14,087 nt of DNA from Bryobacteraceae bacterium (GTDB lineage: Bacteria > Acidobacteriota > Terriglobia > Bryobacterales > Bryobacteraceae), in the NCBI GenBank assembly GCA_030039005.1, contig JASHQT010000405.1:1-14087 (forward strand), written 5' to 3'. Below are positions 1 to 6,341 of the stretch, piece after piece. Under the pieces are notes generated by a model. It searched no databases and was not told the DNA's origin. It worked only from the letters and a program-made list of their open reading frames with translations. Position 1 is the stretch's first letter. Each line of letters opens with the position of its first letter. Both the position numbers and the translations under genes were made by a program.

Positions 1-879
1 ATCGTGCTGCTCGATCCGGCGCCCATGGAATTCGATGAAGCCGAAGGCCCGCCGCGCGATCCACGCATCAGAAACTTGTCCATCCTGCGCACCTCCGATG
101 GCGCATCCGATAAACCCTACCGCTATTTCCGCGAGATCCGCGCCTTCGTGATCTGGCTGCTACAGTACCGCCGCGATTCACTATGGCGCCGGCTCGCGAT
201 TCTTGCTTCGTTCTGCGATCAACTCCAGCAACTCATCGAAACCGAGCAGCAAGAGAAAACGCTCGAAGTGCTGCAGGCCTATCGCGACGGCATTGAGGGC
301 AGATTGTTCGAGCAGGCACTGGCGAGCCATCGGCCACAGCACGCCAAACAATTAGAGCTAGCGCTGGAATTGATCGTCGGACGCATCGGTTCGGACTACA
401 CCACGCCGCGCCTGCTGGCCTGCTACCAGAAATTCATGGACGCCATGCAGTGGACCGCCGAACTAAGCATGGCGGAACTTGGCTCCCGGTACGCCCAGGC
501 GCACATCCAATACTACGCGCCTTTCGCCGCCGCGCACGGGCACATGCTGGAACATTACCTCGTCAACTACGTCCACCGGACGCTGTTCCCGCTCGGGCCC
601 CAGGAAAGCACGCGCGGCCTGAGCACGCATCACATCGCGAAGACCGTCCGCGACCAGTGCCTCCTGCTGCTGGCCCACTTCGGCATCGTGCAAACGCTGT
701 TGATCGGCATGGCCGCGTTCCACAAAGAGCAATTTTCCACCGCCGAGGCGATCGAAACGATCCAATCCTTCACGAAAGCCTTCGAACACAGCCCATCGTT
801 CCCCGAGCGCGCCCTCGAAATCCTCAAGCAGAAGGGCGTCACGAATTGCGTGATGCTCGCGATCCTGCTGTTGAATTAA
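1..879 (+). CDS. fliB: Flagellin lysine-N-methylase, C-terminal part (5' end outside window)
   Basis: The frame is open to the left edge, so about 292 codons of a gene that usually encodes roughly 400 residues are visible. FliB transfers methyl groups to lysine side chains of flagellin. The call rests on the C-terminal half, which has the family pattern 'LEHYLVNYVHRTLFP', then 'LLLLAHFGIVQTLLIGMAAFHKE', then 'AIETIQSFTKAFEHSPSF'. It ends in a short hydrophobic tail. The N-terminal cysteine-rich segment typical of the family would lie outside the window, so it cannot be checked. The stop codon overlaps the stop of the convergent purH by 3 nt within a 4-nt gene overlap. The flagellin regulators and flagellin start 2.6 kb downstream, separated by purH and isocitrate dehydrogenase. 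Oddity: the flagellin of this window contains only two lysines. I recognise the family from memory of its conserved C-terminus, not from a search. Confidence 0.82.
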   Translation: MVLLDPAPMEFDEAEGPPRDPRIRNLSILRTSDGASDKPYRYFREIRAFVIWLLQYRRDSLWRRLAILASFCDQLQQLIETEQQEKTLEVLQAYRDGIEGRLFEQALASHRPQHAKQLELALELIVGRIGSDYTTPRLLACYQKFMDAMQWTAELSMAELGSRYAQAHIQYYAPFAAAHGHMLEHYLVNYVHRTLFPLGPQESTRGLSTHHIAKTVRDQCLLLLAHFGIVQTLLIGMAAFHKEQFSTAEAIETIQSFTKAFEHSPSFPERALEILKQKGVTNCVMLAILLLN

Positions 880-2429
880 TGTCTAAAATGCCGGACGCCG
901 GTGAACACCATCGCCAGGCCTAACGCGTTCGCCGCCGCGATCACCTTCTCATCTCCCACCGATCCGCCGGGCTGGATCACGGCTGTGATCCCGTGCTTGG
1001 CCGCTTCTTCTACGCCATCCGGGAACGGGAAGAACGCGTCCGACGCCAGCACCGTGCCCGCGAGCGGCAGCATGGCCTTCATGGCTCCCACCTTCACCGC
1101 GTCCACGCGGCTCATTTGCCCCGCGCCCACGCTGACGATCTGGCCCTCGCGCGCGTACACGATCGCGTTCGACTTCACGTGCTTGGCTACTTTCCAGGCG
1201 AATGCGAGCGTGCGCCATTCTTCCTCGGTGGGAGCGCGCTCGGTCTTCACCGTGGATTCGGCGCGCTCCAGGATATGCACGTCGGGAGTTTGCACCAGGT
1301 AGCCGCCGCTGATCGATTTCACCACCAGTTCCTCGGGCGATCGCGCTACGGCCAGCAACCGCAGGTTCTTCTTCCCCGCCAACACCTCGCGCGCGGCGGC
1401 GTCGTAACCGGGCGCGGCAATGGCTTCGATGAACGTTTTTGCAATCTCTTCCGCTGTCTCGCGATCCACGGCCCGATTGAACGCCAACACGCCGCCGAAC
1501 GCCGACACCGGGTCCGCCTCGAACGCCTTGCGGTAGGCCTCGGCCAGCGTCGCAGCCTCCGCACAGCCACAGGGGTTGGTGTGCTTGATCACCGTCGCCG
1601 CCGGTTGCGCGAATTCACGGATCAATTGCCAGGCGGCGTCGAGATCGACCAGATTGTTGTAGGAAAGCTCTTTGCCCTGGAGCTGCTCGGCGCCCGCGAT
1701 CCCGCCCGCGCGACTCGAGTACAGCGCTGCCTTTTGATGCGGATTTTCGCCGTAGCGCAGATCGAGCGCGCGCGGCGCGCGGATGTCGAGAAACGCCGGC
1801 AGCCCGGATTCGTCTTCGGCGCCCACGCGCGCCAGCCGCGTACTGATCGCGCGGTCGTAAGCCGCCGTCAGGGCGAACGCTTTTTTCGCCAATCTCCACA
1901 GAGTGGGTTCCGACAAGCAGCGGCCTTCTTTGTGCAGCTCATCTTCTTTATGCAACTCTTCGAGGATCGCCGGATAATCGTCGGGTGAAACCACCACGGC
2001 CACGTCCTGATAGTTCTTGGCCGCGGCGCGGATCAGCGTCGGCCCACCGATGTCGATATTTTCGATCAGCTCCGCGAGCGGCACGCCCTGTTTCGCCGCC
2101 ACTTTCTCGAACTGATAGAGATTCACCACCACCATGTCGATGAGCGGGATCCCGTGCGCGGCGAGCGACTGCATGTGCGCGGCATTCGAGCGCATCGCGA
2201 GCACCCCGCCGGCCACGCGGGGATGAATGGTTTTCAGGCGGCCATCGAGCATTTCCGGAAAGCCTGTCAGATCCGACACCTCGCGCACCGGCACGCCCGC
2301 GCTTTCGAGCACCCGAGCCGTGCCACCGGTCGAAATAATTTCGACGCCCAGATTGCGCAGACCTTGCGCGAACTCCACGATTCCCGTTTTGTCGGTGACG
2401 CTGACTAAAGCGCGGTGAATGGCTGGCAT
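876..2429 (-). CDS. purH: Bifunctional AICAR formyltransferase / IMP cyclohydrolase
   Basis: This cytosolic enzyme performs the last two steps of de novo purine synthesis: formylation of AICAR with 10-formyl-THF, then ring closure to IMP. At 517 residues it is normal length. The N-terminal MGS-like cyclohydrolase domain shows 'STGGTARVLESAGV' and 'FPEMLDGRLKTIHPRV'. The transformylase part shows 'LRYGENPHQKAALY', 'ELSYNNLVDLDAAW', the catalytic Lys282-His283 in 'IKHTNPCG', 'DPVSAFGGVLAFNR', 'SDAFFPFPDG' and the hallmark C-terminus 'RHFRH'. The ATG at 2429 fits the family start; only weak SD-like purines (GAGAA, about 9-13 nt upstream) precede it. Its 5' end faces the isocitrate dehydrogenase gene across a 34-bp gap, and its 3' end overlaps fliB by 4 bp. 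A small in-frame tandem duplication (EELHKE-DELHKE) lies in the linker near residues 157-168. Confidence 0.97.
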   Translation of the reverse strand: MPAIHRALVSVTDKTGIVEFAQGLRNLGVEIISTGGTARVLESAGVPVREVSDLTGFPEMLDGRLKTIHPRVAGGVLAMRSNAAHMQSLAAHGIPLIDMVVVNLYQFEKVAAKQGVPLAELIENIDIGGPTLIRAAAKNYQDVAVVVSPDDYPAILEELHKEDELHKEGRCLSEPTLWRLAKKAFALTAAYDRAISTRLARVGAEDESGLPAFLDIRAPRALDLRYGENPHQKAALYSSRAGGIAGAEQLQGKELSYNNLVDLDAAWQLIREFAQPAATVIKHTNPCGCAEAATLAEAYRKAFEADPVSAFGGVLAFNRAVDRETAEEIAKTFIEAIAAPGYDAAAREVLAGKKNLRLLAVARSPEELVVKSISGGYLVQTPDVHILERAESTVKTERAPTEEEWRTLAFAWKVAKHVKSNAIVYAREGQIVSVGAGQMSRVDAVKVGAMKAMLPLAGTVLASDAFFPFPDGVEEAAKHGITAVIQPGGSVGDEKVIAAANALGLAMVFTGVRHFRH

Positions 2430-2450
2430 GGCTTCGTTCTCAACGTTCCT

Positions 2451-2460
2451 TACAATAGTA
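2451..2460. promoter_or_regulatory. Overlapping divergent -10 elements (purH / isocitrate dehydrogenase)
   Basis: The sequence TACAATAGTA reads as a -10 box TACAAT on the plus strand (2451-2456). On the minus strand it reads as TACTAT (2460-2455). The whole is a near-palindrome in a 34-bp gap between two divergent starts. On the plus strand, a start point about 7 nt downstream would fall on or next to the GTG at 2464, giving a leaderless or nearly leaderless mRNA. On the minus strand it would leave a leader of about 20 nt before purH. I could not find convincing -35 boxes for either direction, so this is a candidate only. Confidence 0.45.
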
Positions 2461-2463
2461 AAC

Positions 2464-3471
2464 GTGTCTTATCCCGTTACGTTAATTCCCGGCGACGGCA
2501 TCGGGCCTGAAGTGGCTGATGCAACGGTCCGTGCCGTCAACGCCACCGGTGTTTCGATCGATTGGCAGCGCGCCGATTTGAACGCCAGCATCATCGCCAA
2601 GTCTGGTCAGACGCTGCCGCCGCACGTGATCGAATCGCTTGAGCGCACCCACGTAGGGCTGAAAGGACCGGTGGCCACGCCCATCGGCGGAGGATTTCAA
2701 AGCGTCAACGTGGCGCTCCGCAAGTATTTCGATCTTTTCGCGAACGTACGTCCGGTCCATTCGCTGCCGTGTTTGAAGACGCGCTTCGACGACGTGAAGA
2801 TCGACATGGTGATCTTCCGCGAAAATACCGAAGACCTGTACTCCGGCCTGGAGCACGAAGTGGTCAAGGACGTGGTGACCAGTCTGAAGGTGATCACGCG
2901 GGCGGCGTCGATTCGCATCGCCGAGTACGCGTTCCGCTACGCCAGGAAAAACGGGCGCAAGCAGGTGACGGCCATCCACAAAGCTAACATCATGAAGCTG
3001 GCCGACGGCCTTTTCCTGCGCTGCTGCCGGGAAGTTTCCCAGGCCTATCCCGAGATCGCCTATAAGGAACTCATTGTCGACAACGCTTCGATGCAGTTGG
3101 TCATCCGGCCGGAAACATTCGACATTCTGCTGCTCCCCAACCTCTATGGCGACATTGTTTCCGATCTGGCCGCGGGCTTGGTGGGCGGGTTGGGTGTGGT
3201 TCCGGGCGCTAATATGGGGGACCGCGATGCAGTATTCGAGGCGGTCCACGGCAGCGCTCCTGATATTGCGGGCAAGGGCATCGCCAATCCCACCGCGCTC
3301 ATGCTATCGAGCGTGTTGATGCTGATTCATCTGGGCGAAAATTCGGCGGCCGCGCGGCTAAGAAGCGCGATCGAGCAGGTCTATGCCCGACACGCAGATC
3401 TGCCGCCGGATGTGGGCGGAAGTGCTTCCACGGGCCAGTTCACCGATGCCGTGATCGCGCACCTCGGCTGA
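2464..3471 (+). CDS. NAD-dependent isocitrate dehydrogenase (isocitrate/isopropylmalate dehydrogenase family)
   Basis: This cytosolic TCA-cycle enzyme oxidatively decarboxylates isocitrate to 2-oxoglutarate. I chose the GTG at 2464 (335 residues) because the protein then begins '[17 protein letters not shown]', the usual N-terminus of the family. In-frame ATGs at 2419 and 2428 would add 12-15 unconserved residues and run back to or over the purH start. Substrate loop residues are in '[18 protein letters not shown]'. The catalytic pair is Tyr126 in '[14 protein letters not shown]' and Lys173 in 'IHKANIMK'. Metal-binding aspartates lie in '[11 protein letters not shown]' (230, 234). The cofactor loop '[16 protein letters not shown]' carries Asp267, which favours NAD+ over NADP+. 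[11 protein letters not shown] argues for isocitrate dehydrogenase, but homoisocitrate or isopropylmalate dehydrogenase activity cannot be excluded by eye. There is no Shine-Dalgarno before the GTG; a TACAAT box ends 7 nt upstream, suggesting leaderless translation. Confidence 0.92.
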   Translation: MSYPVTLIPGDGIGPEVADATVRAVNATGVSIDWQRADLNASIIAKSGQTLPPHVIESLERTHVGLKGPVATPIGGGFQSVNVALRKYFDLFANVRPVHSLPCLKTRFDDVKIDMVIFRENTEDLYSGLEHEVVKDVVTSLKVITRAASIRIAEYAFRYARKNGRKQVTAIHKANIMKLADGLFLRCCREVSQAYPEIAYKELIVDNASMQLVIRPETFDILLLPNLYGDIVSDLAAGLVGGLGVVPGANMGDRDAVFEAVHGSAPDIAGKGIANPTALMLSSVLMLIHLGENSAAARLRSAIEQVYARHADLPPDVGGSASTGQFTDAVIAHLG

Positions 3472-3495
3472 TCGGCGTTTCGAGCCCCCTGTCAG

Positions 3496-3511
3496 TGGCA
3501 CACCATTTGCA
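3496..3511 (+). promoter_or_regulatory. Sigma-54 (RpoN) promoter of fliW-csrA
   Basis: TGGCAC (3496-3501), five bases, then TTGCA (3507-3511) matches the sigma-54 -24/-12 consensus TGGCAC-N5-TTGC(A/T) at every fixed position. The invariant GG (3497-3498) and GC (3509-3510) are separated by the required 10 nt. It lies in the 55-bp gap after the isocitrate dehydrogenase gene and 15 nt before the fliW start, which is exactly where a flagellar class II promoter would be. The expected start point is near 3521-3523, leaving a leader of only about 5 nt. An enhancer-binding activator would be needed; I did not identify its site. Confidence 0.8.
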
Positions 3512-3526
3512 GGCTTCGTCGAAGCG

Positions 3527-4015
3527 ATGCCCTCGCTCGAGACGAAGTATTTCGGAACCCTCCCCTACAGCGAGGGCGCGGTATTCCATTTCCCTCGCGG
3601 GATACCGGGCTTTGATGAGGAAAAACGGTTCGTGCTGATCGAGGTGGCCGAACGGGCGCCGCTGGTCTTTTTGCAGAGCATGGCGCAAAAGGGTCTTTGC
3701 TTTGCGGCCTTTCCCATCCAGGTGGTAGAGCGGCAATATCAACTGGCGATCGCGCCGGAGGATCTGGAAGATCTAGAACTGGACCCTGGACGCCAGCCGG
3801 CGTTGGGCGTCGATGTGACCGTGCTCGCGCTGATCTCCTGGCACGGCCAATCGCGTATCACCGCCAATTTAATGGCGCCGGTGGTCCTCAATCTGAAGAC
3901 GCGCCATGGCCTGCAGGCCATTCGGCGGGACGCGCGCTATTCGCACGAGCATCCGATTCCCGGCCAGGCGGCCTCTGTTGAAAATGCAGGACAAAGCGCG
4001 GGGGAAGCATGTTAG
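3527..4015 (+). CDS. fliW: Flagellar assembly factor FliW
   Basis: FliW is a small cytosolic protein that binds flagellin and, when free, binds and inhibits CsrA, so that flagellin translation tracks flagellin export. The 162 residues show the family layout: N-terminal 'LETKYFGTLPYSEGAVFHFPRGIPGFDEEKRFVLIE', then 'PLVFLQSM..KGLCFAAFPIQVV', 'DVTVLALISWHGQSRITANLMAPVVLNLKTRHGLQAI' and a variable tail. The start at ATG 3527 is set by alignment of the 'ET(K/R)(Y/F)FG' strand. There is almost no Shine-Dalgarno (GAAG only), in keeping with the very short leader predicted from the sigma-54 promoter. The last 7 nt overlap the csrA start, so the two are probably translationally coupled. Its tail (roughly residues 140-162) is low in conservation. 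Confidence 0.95.
   Translation: MPSLETKYFGTLPYSEGAVFHFPRGIPGFDEEKRFVLIEVAERAPLVFLQSMAQKGLCFAAFPIQVVERQYQLAIAPEDLEDLELDPGRQPALGVDVTVLALISWHGQSRITANLMAPVVLNLKTRHGLQAIRRDARYSHEHPIPGQAASVENAGQSAGEAC
4001..4007 (+). promoter_or_regulatory. csrA ribosome binding site inside fliW
   Basis: The purine run GGGGAAG lies one base before the csrA ATG at 4009 and inside the last codons of fliW. The site contains a GGA core, the minimal CsrA recognition element, so CsrA could repress its own translation here. Autoregulation is inference; the purine run and overlap are seen directly. The spacing is short for a canonical Shine-Dalgarno. Confidence 0.45.
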
Positions 4016-4257
4016 TGCTGCGCCGGCGCGCGGGCGAGAGCGTGCTGATCGGTGACGATATCGAGATCGAACTACTGGCGGTCACACAGCAGGGGGCCAA
4101 GATCGGCATTCGTGCCCCCAAGGAAATGGTGGTACTGCGCAAAGAGCTGAAAGTGACCCAGGAGCAGAATGCCCAGGCCGCGCGCGGCCCATCGCTCCAC
4201 GAACTCGACCAAGCTATCCAAGGTTTAGACCCGGCCATCAAAAAACCGCGCTCCTGA
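4009..4257 (+). CDS. csrA: Carbon storage regulator CsrA, translational regulator
   Basis: CsrA is a homodimeric RNA-binding protein that recognises GGA in hairpin loops and blocks ribosome access, classically on flagellin mRNA in bacteria that have FliW. The 82 residues begin with the diagnostic 'MLVLRRRAGESVLIGDDIEIELLAV' and continue 'AKIGIRAPKEMVVLRKEL'. The arginine of the second RNA-binding region, equivalent to Arg44 of E. coli CsrA, is present in 'VLRKEL'. The C-terminal tail of about 25 residues is longer than in the 61-residue E. coli protein, as usual where CsrA works with FliW. The start overlaps the fliW stop by 7 nt. Immediately downstream comes the flagellin promoter and leader, the expected direct target. 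Confidence 0.97.
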   Translation: MLVLRRRAGESVLIGDDIEIELLAVTQQGAKIGIRAPKEMVVLRKELKVTQEQNAQAARGPSLHELDQAIQGLDPAIKKPRS

Positions 4258-4259
4258 AC

Positions 4260-4286
4260 TCAAGAACGCGCCGCGCTCCCCGATAA
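4260..4286 (+). promoter_or_regulatory. Sigma-28 (FliA)-type promoter of flagellin
   Basis: TCAA (4260-4263), 15 bases, then CCCGATAA (4279-4286) resembles the sigma-28 consensus TAAA-N15-GCCGATAA, with one mismatch in each element and exact spacing. It starts 2 nt after the csrA stop and is the only such match I saw in the gap. The start point would be near 4293, giving a leader of about 180 nt before the flagellin ATG. Flagellin is the standard target of sigma-28. Confidence 0.72.
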
Positions 4287-4292
4287 GCCTTC

Positions 4293-4473
4293 TGAGCACT
4301 GAGAGAGGCCTCGATCGGCTGGAACGGGAAGCCTTCCGCAGTGGGTGAACGGGGACGTTTCCTACTGGCAATTATGGTCCGCGCTCCGGTGGATCAGCCT
4401 CTCGAAGGGCGCCAAAGGCGCCCCGGATTCACGAAGGTTCGTGTGTCTTGGGTGCTCAAGATAAGGAGAAACC
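4293..4473 (+). promoter_or_regulatory. Structured flagellin 5' leader with GGA motifs (candidate CsrA target)
   Basis: The untranslated leader contains six GGA trinucleotides (4321, 4327, 4353, 4391, 4425, 4465). The last lies inside the Shine-Dalgarno AAGGAG (4463-4468), 5 nt before the ATG. Hairpins visible by eye: 4347-4360 (GGGA loop); a perfect 7-bp GC stem 4407-4413/4417-4423 with loop AAA; 4430-4434/4439-4443 with loop AGGT; and 4444-4450/4457-4463 with a 6-nt loop abutting the Shine-Dalgarno. A GGA in a hairpin loop plus one at the Shine-Dalgarno is the arrangement known for CsrA repression of flagellin mRNA. The GC stem is not followed by a T run, so it is not an evident terminator. 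Confidence 0.6.
4347..4360 (+). promoter_or_regulatory. Candidate CsrA-binding hairpin with GGA in the loop
   Basis: GAACG (4347-4351) and CGTTT (4356-4360) form a 5-bp stem (closing pair G-U) around the tetraloop GGGA (4352-4355). This presents GGA exactly as high-affinity CsrA ligands do. It is about 115 nt upstream of the flagellin Shine-Dalgarno. The pairing is seen in the sequence; binding is inferred. Confidence 0.5.
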
Positions 4474-6207
4474 ATGGGCGCATTTAGCATTCTCACCAAC
4501 GTTGCTTCGTTGCAAGCACAAAACTATCTTCAACAGAACCAGGAGTTCCAAAACCAGACCATTGAAGAAGTGACCTCCGGTTATCGCATCGTCAACAGCG
4601 GCGACGACGCCGCGGGCTTGGCCATCGCCAATGGCTACGCGTCCGACGAAGCGGTTCTCACGCAAGGCATTGAGAACGCCAACAACGGCGTGGCGCAGTT
4701 GCAGATCATGGACGGCGGTATGAGCAACATTTCGCAGCTTCTGGACCGGGCCAGTACGCTTGCCACCGAGTCAGCCTCGGGAACGTTCACCGGAAGCCGG
4801 ACCACGCTGAACAACGAATACCAGAGCGTGCTCAGTGAAATCAACCGCCAGGCGCAGTCCATCGGGCTGAACCAGGGCGGCACTTTCGCGCATACCCTGT
4901 CGGTGTTCATCGGCGGCGGCCAAGGCACCACGGCCGCAGGCGTGATCGCCAACGGAACGGTTTCGGTGGATCTGGGCAGCGCCACAGTGGATACGCAGAG
5001 CTTGGGACTTGCAGGATTCACGGCCGGCTACCAGGTGGCGCCCGGCGCGGCGGACGAGGGTTTGTACGACCTCAGCGACGGGTCCACCACCAGCGTGGCC
5101 TCCATCTTGAGCGCCAATGGCTCGCCCAGCACCACCAGCTTCATTCTGACTGGCCCGGGCTTCGGCGGCGCGGCGGGCGCCAACGGGCCGGTGACGGTTA
5201 ACGTAAACCTGTCCAGCGTCGCCGATCCGGCGTCGCTGGTTACCGCAATTAACGCCGGGATCACGGCCGCCGAGCAATCGGGAACGCCCGGAGGACAAGC
5301 CTTGGCCTCCGCCAATGTCCAGGCTCAGATTCATACCGGTGCCGACGGCCATCAACAGCTCGTGTTCGTCTCCCCCAATTCGGCATTCAGCGTGGCTGCC
5401 GGAGACGTTACAGCCAATGCCCTACTGGGAAATCTGACCGGCAATACGGGAGGATCGGACACCGGTATCACCTCCGACGTGGGCGCGGCCATAAACCTGG
5501 CGGACGCCAATTTCAACGCCGGGGGGACGCAGCAAACTGCCGCTCTGGCCTACACTCCGATGGTCGCCGGTGACAGTCAGACTCTGTCCATCACCGCTAA
5601 CTCGGGTGGTGCGGCCCAAAACGTCGTCATCAGCCTTACCGGCGCTGTTGGTGACGGCGACACTACCGCCGATGCCGTTGCCACCATCAACGCGGCTCTG
5701 CAAGCCACTGACAATCCGGCGCTCCAGGGCATCGTTGCCAGCGCCGACGGCGCCGGTGCCACCATTACCTTCTCCAGTAGTGACGCCGCGAATACCTTCA
5801 ACGTGGTGATTGGCCAAACCACCAATGCAGGCGCGACCAACACCGATGGTTTTGCCAACCCCAATACCACTGTGACGTCCGCGGTGGTGGGCACCGGCGC
5901 CACCTCCAGCATCGCCACCGAGGCTGGCGCGCAGAACGCTGTCTCGGCACTGACCAATGCAGTCGCCGTGCTCGGCAACGCCCAAGCGGCCGTCGGCCGC
6001 GGTGAGAACCAGTTCAACTATGCCATCAACTTGGCCACTTCCGAGCTGACCAATACCTCCACCGCCGAATCGAACATTCGCGACGCCAACCTGGCCACCG
6101 AAGCCGCCAACCTGACCAAGGCGCAGATCCTGCTGCAAGCCGGCGTGGCGGCGCTCGCGCAAGCCAATGCCGCGCCGCAGAATATCCTCGCCCTGCTCAA
6201 GAGCTAG
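4474..6207 (+). CDS. fliC: Flagellin (filament protein), nearly lysine-free
   Basis: This is the structural subunit of the flagellar filament, exported by the flagellar type III apparatus. The 577 residues have conserved N-terminal D0/D1 helices (about 1-135: 'ILTNVASLQAQNYL', 'SGYRIVNSGDDAAGLAIAN', 'IENANNGVAQLQIMDGGMSNISQLLDRA'). The C-terminal D1/D0 (about 485-577) has 'NIRDANLATEAANLTKAQILLQAGVAALAQANAAPQNILALL'. The exposed centre holds two stretches like the flagellin hook IN motif (about 240-310 and 368-440). There is no signal peptide, as expected. Arg125 to Arg509 is a 383-residue run with no Lys or Arg, the only lysines are 549 and 576, and there is no Cys. A good Shine-Dalgarno (AAGGAG, 5 nt spacing) precedes the ATG. 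The gene follows fliW-csrA and has its own sigma-28-type promoter and terminator. Confidence 0.96.
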   Translation: MGAFSILTNVASLQAQNYLQQNQEFQNQTIEEVTSGYRIVNSGDDAAGLAIANGYASDEAVLTQGIENANNGVAQLQIMDGGMSNISQLLDRASTLATESASGTFTGSRTTLNNEYQSVLSEINRQAQSIGLNQGGTFAHTLSVFIGGGQGTTAAGVIANGTVSVDLGSATVDTQSLGLAGFTAGYQVAPGAADEGLYDLSDGSTTSVASILSANGSPSTTSFILTGPGFGGAAGANGPVTVNVNLSSVADPASLVTAINAGITAAEQSGTPGGQALASANVQAQIHTGADGHQQLVFVSPNSAFSVAAGDVTANALLGNLTGNTGGSDTGITSDVGAAINLADANFNAGGTQQTAALAYTPMVAGDSQTLSITANSGGAAQNVVISLTGAVGDGDTTADAVATINAALQATDNPALQGIVASADGAGATITFSSSDAANTFNVVIGQTTNAGATNTDGFANPNTTVTSAVVGTGATSSIATEAGAQNAVSALTNAVAVLGNAQAAVGRGENQFNYAINLATSELTNTSTAESNIRDANLATEAANLTKAQILLQAGVAALAQANAAPQNILALLKS

Positions 6208-6244
6208 GGTTTAGGGAACGTAAGCGGTCCTCCTTCTGTTCCCG

Positions 6245-6281
6245 AGCGAAGGCGCGTCTCGCCGCGCGTCTTCGCTTTTTT
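6245..6281 (+). terminator. Intrinsic terminator of flagellin
   Basis: A 12-bp stem (AGCGAAG+GCGCG, 6245-6256, with CGCGT+CTTCGCT, 6265-6276; one G-U pair) with an 8-nt loop runs directly into six T residues (6276-6281). It starts 37 nt after the flagellin stop. Confidence 0.9.
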
Positions 6282-6341
6282 CTTCTCTCTCCCCCGGCCC
6301 CTGAGCGCTTCCACCCGCGCACCGAACACTCTAACGACGTC

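Noticed and set aside
993..1988. 331-codon open frame antisense to purH
   Set aside because: Shadow of the GC-rich purH coding sequence; Arg/His-rich composition with no recognisable motif, while purH is certain.
4285..4336. AAGCCTTC direct repeat (4285-4292, 4329-4336)
   Set aside because: Only 8 bp in a GC-rich leader and only two copies; chance is a sufficient explanation.
4364..4386. TGGCAA near 4366 as a second sigma-54 promoter, for flagellin
   Set aside because: No TTGC element at the required distance; the sigma-28-type site upstream is a better fit.
4407..4423. GC hairpin as the csrA terminator
   Set aside because: No T run follows and it lies downstream of the flagellin promoter candidate, inside the flagellin leader.
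5422..6162. 246-codon open frame antisense to flagellin
   Set aside because: Gly/Val-rich mirror of the flagellin centre; no motif, no ribosome site, and flagellin is certain.
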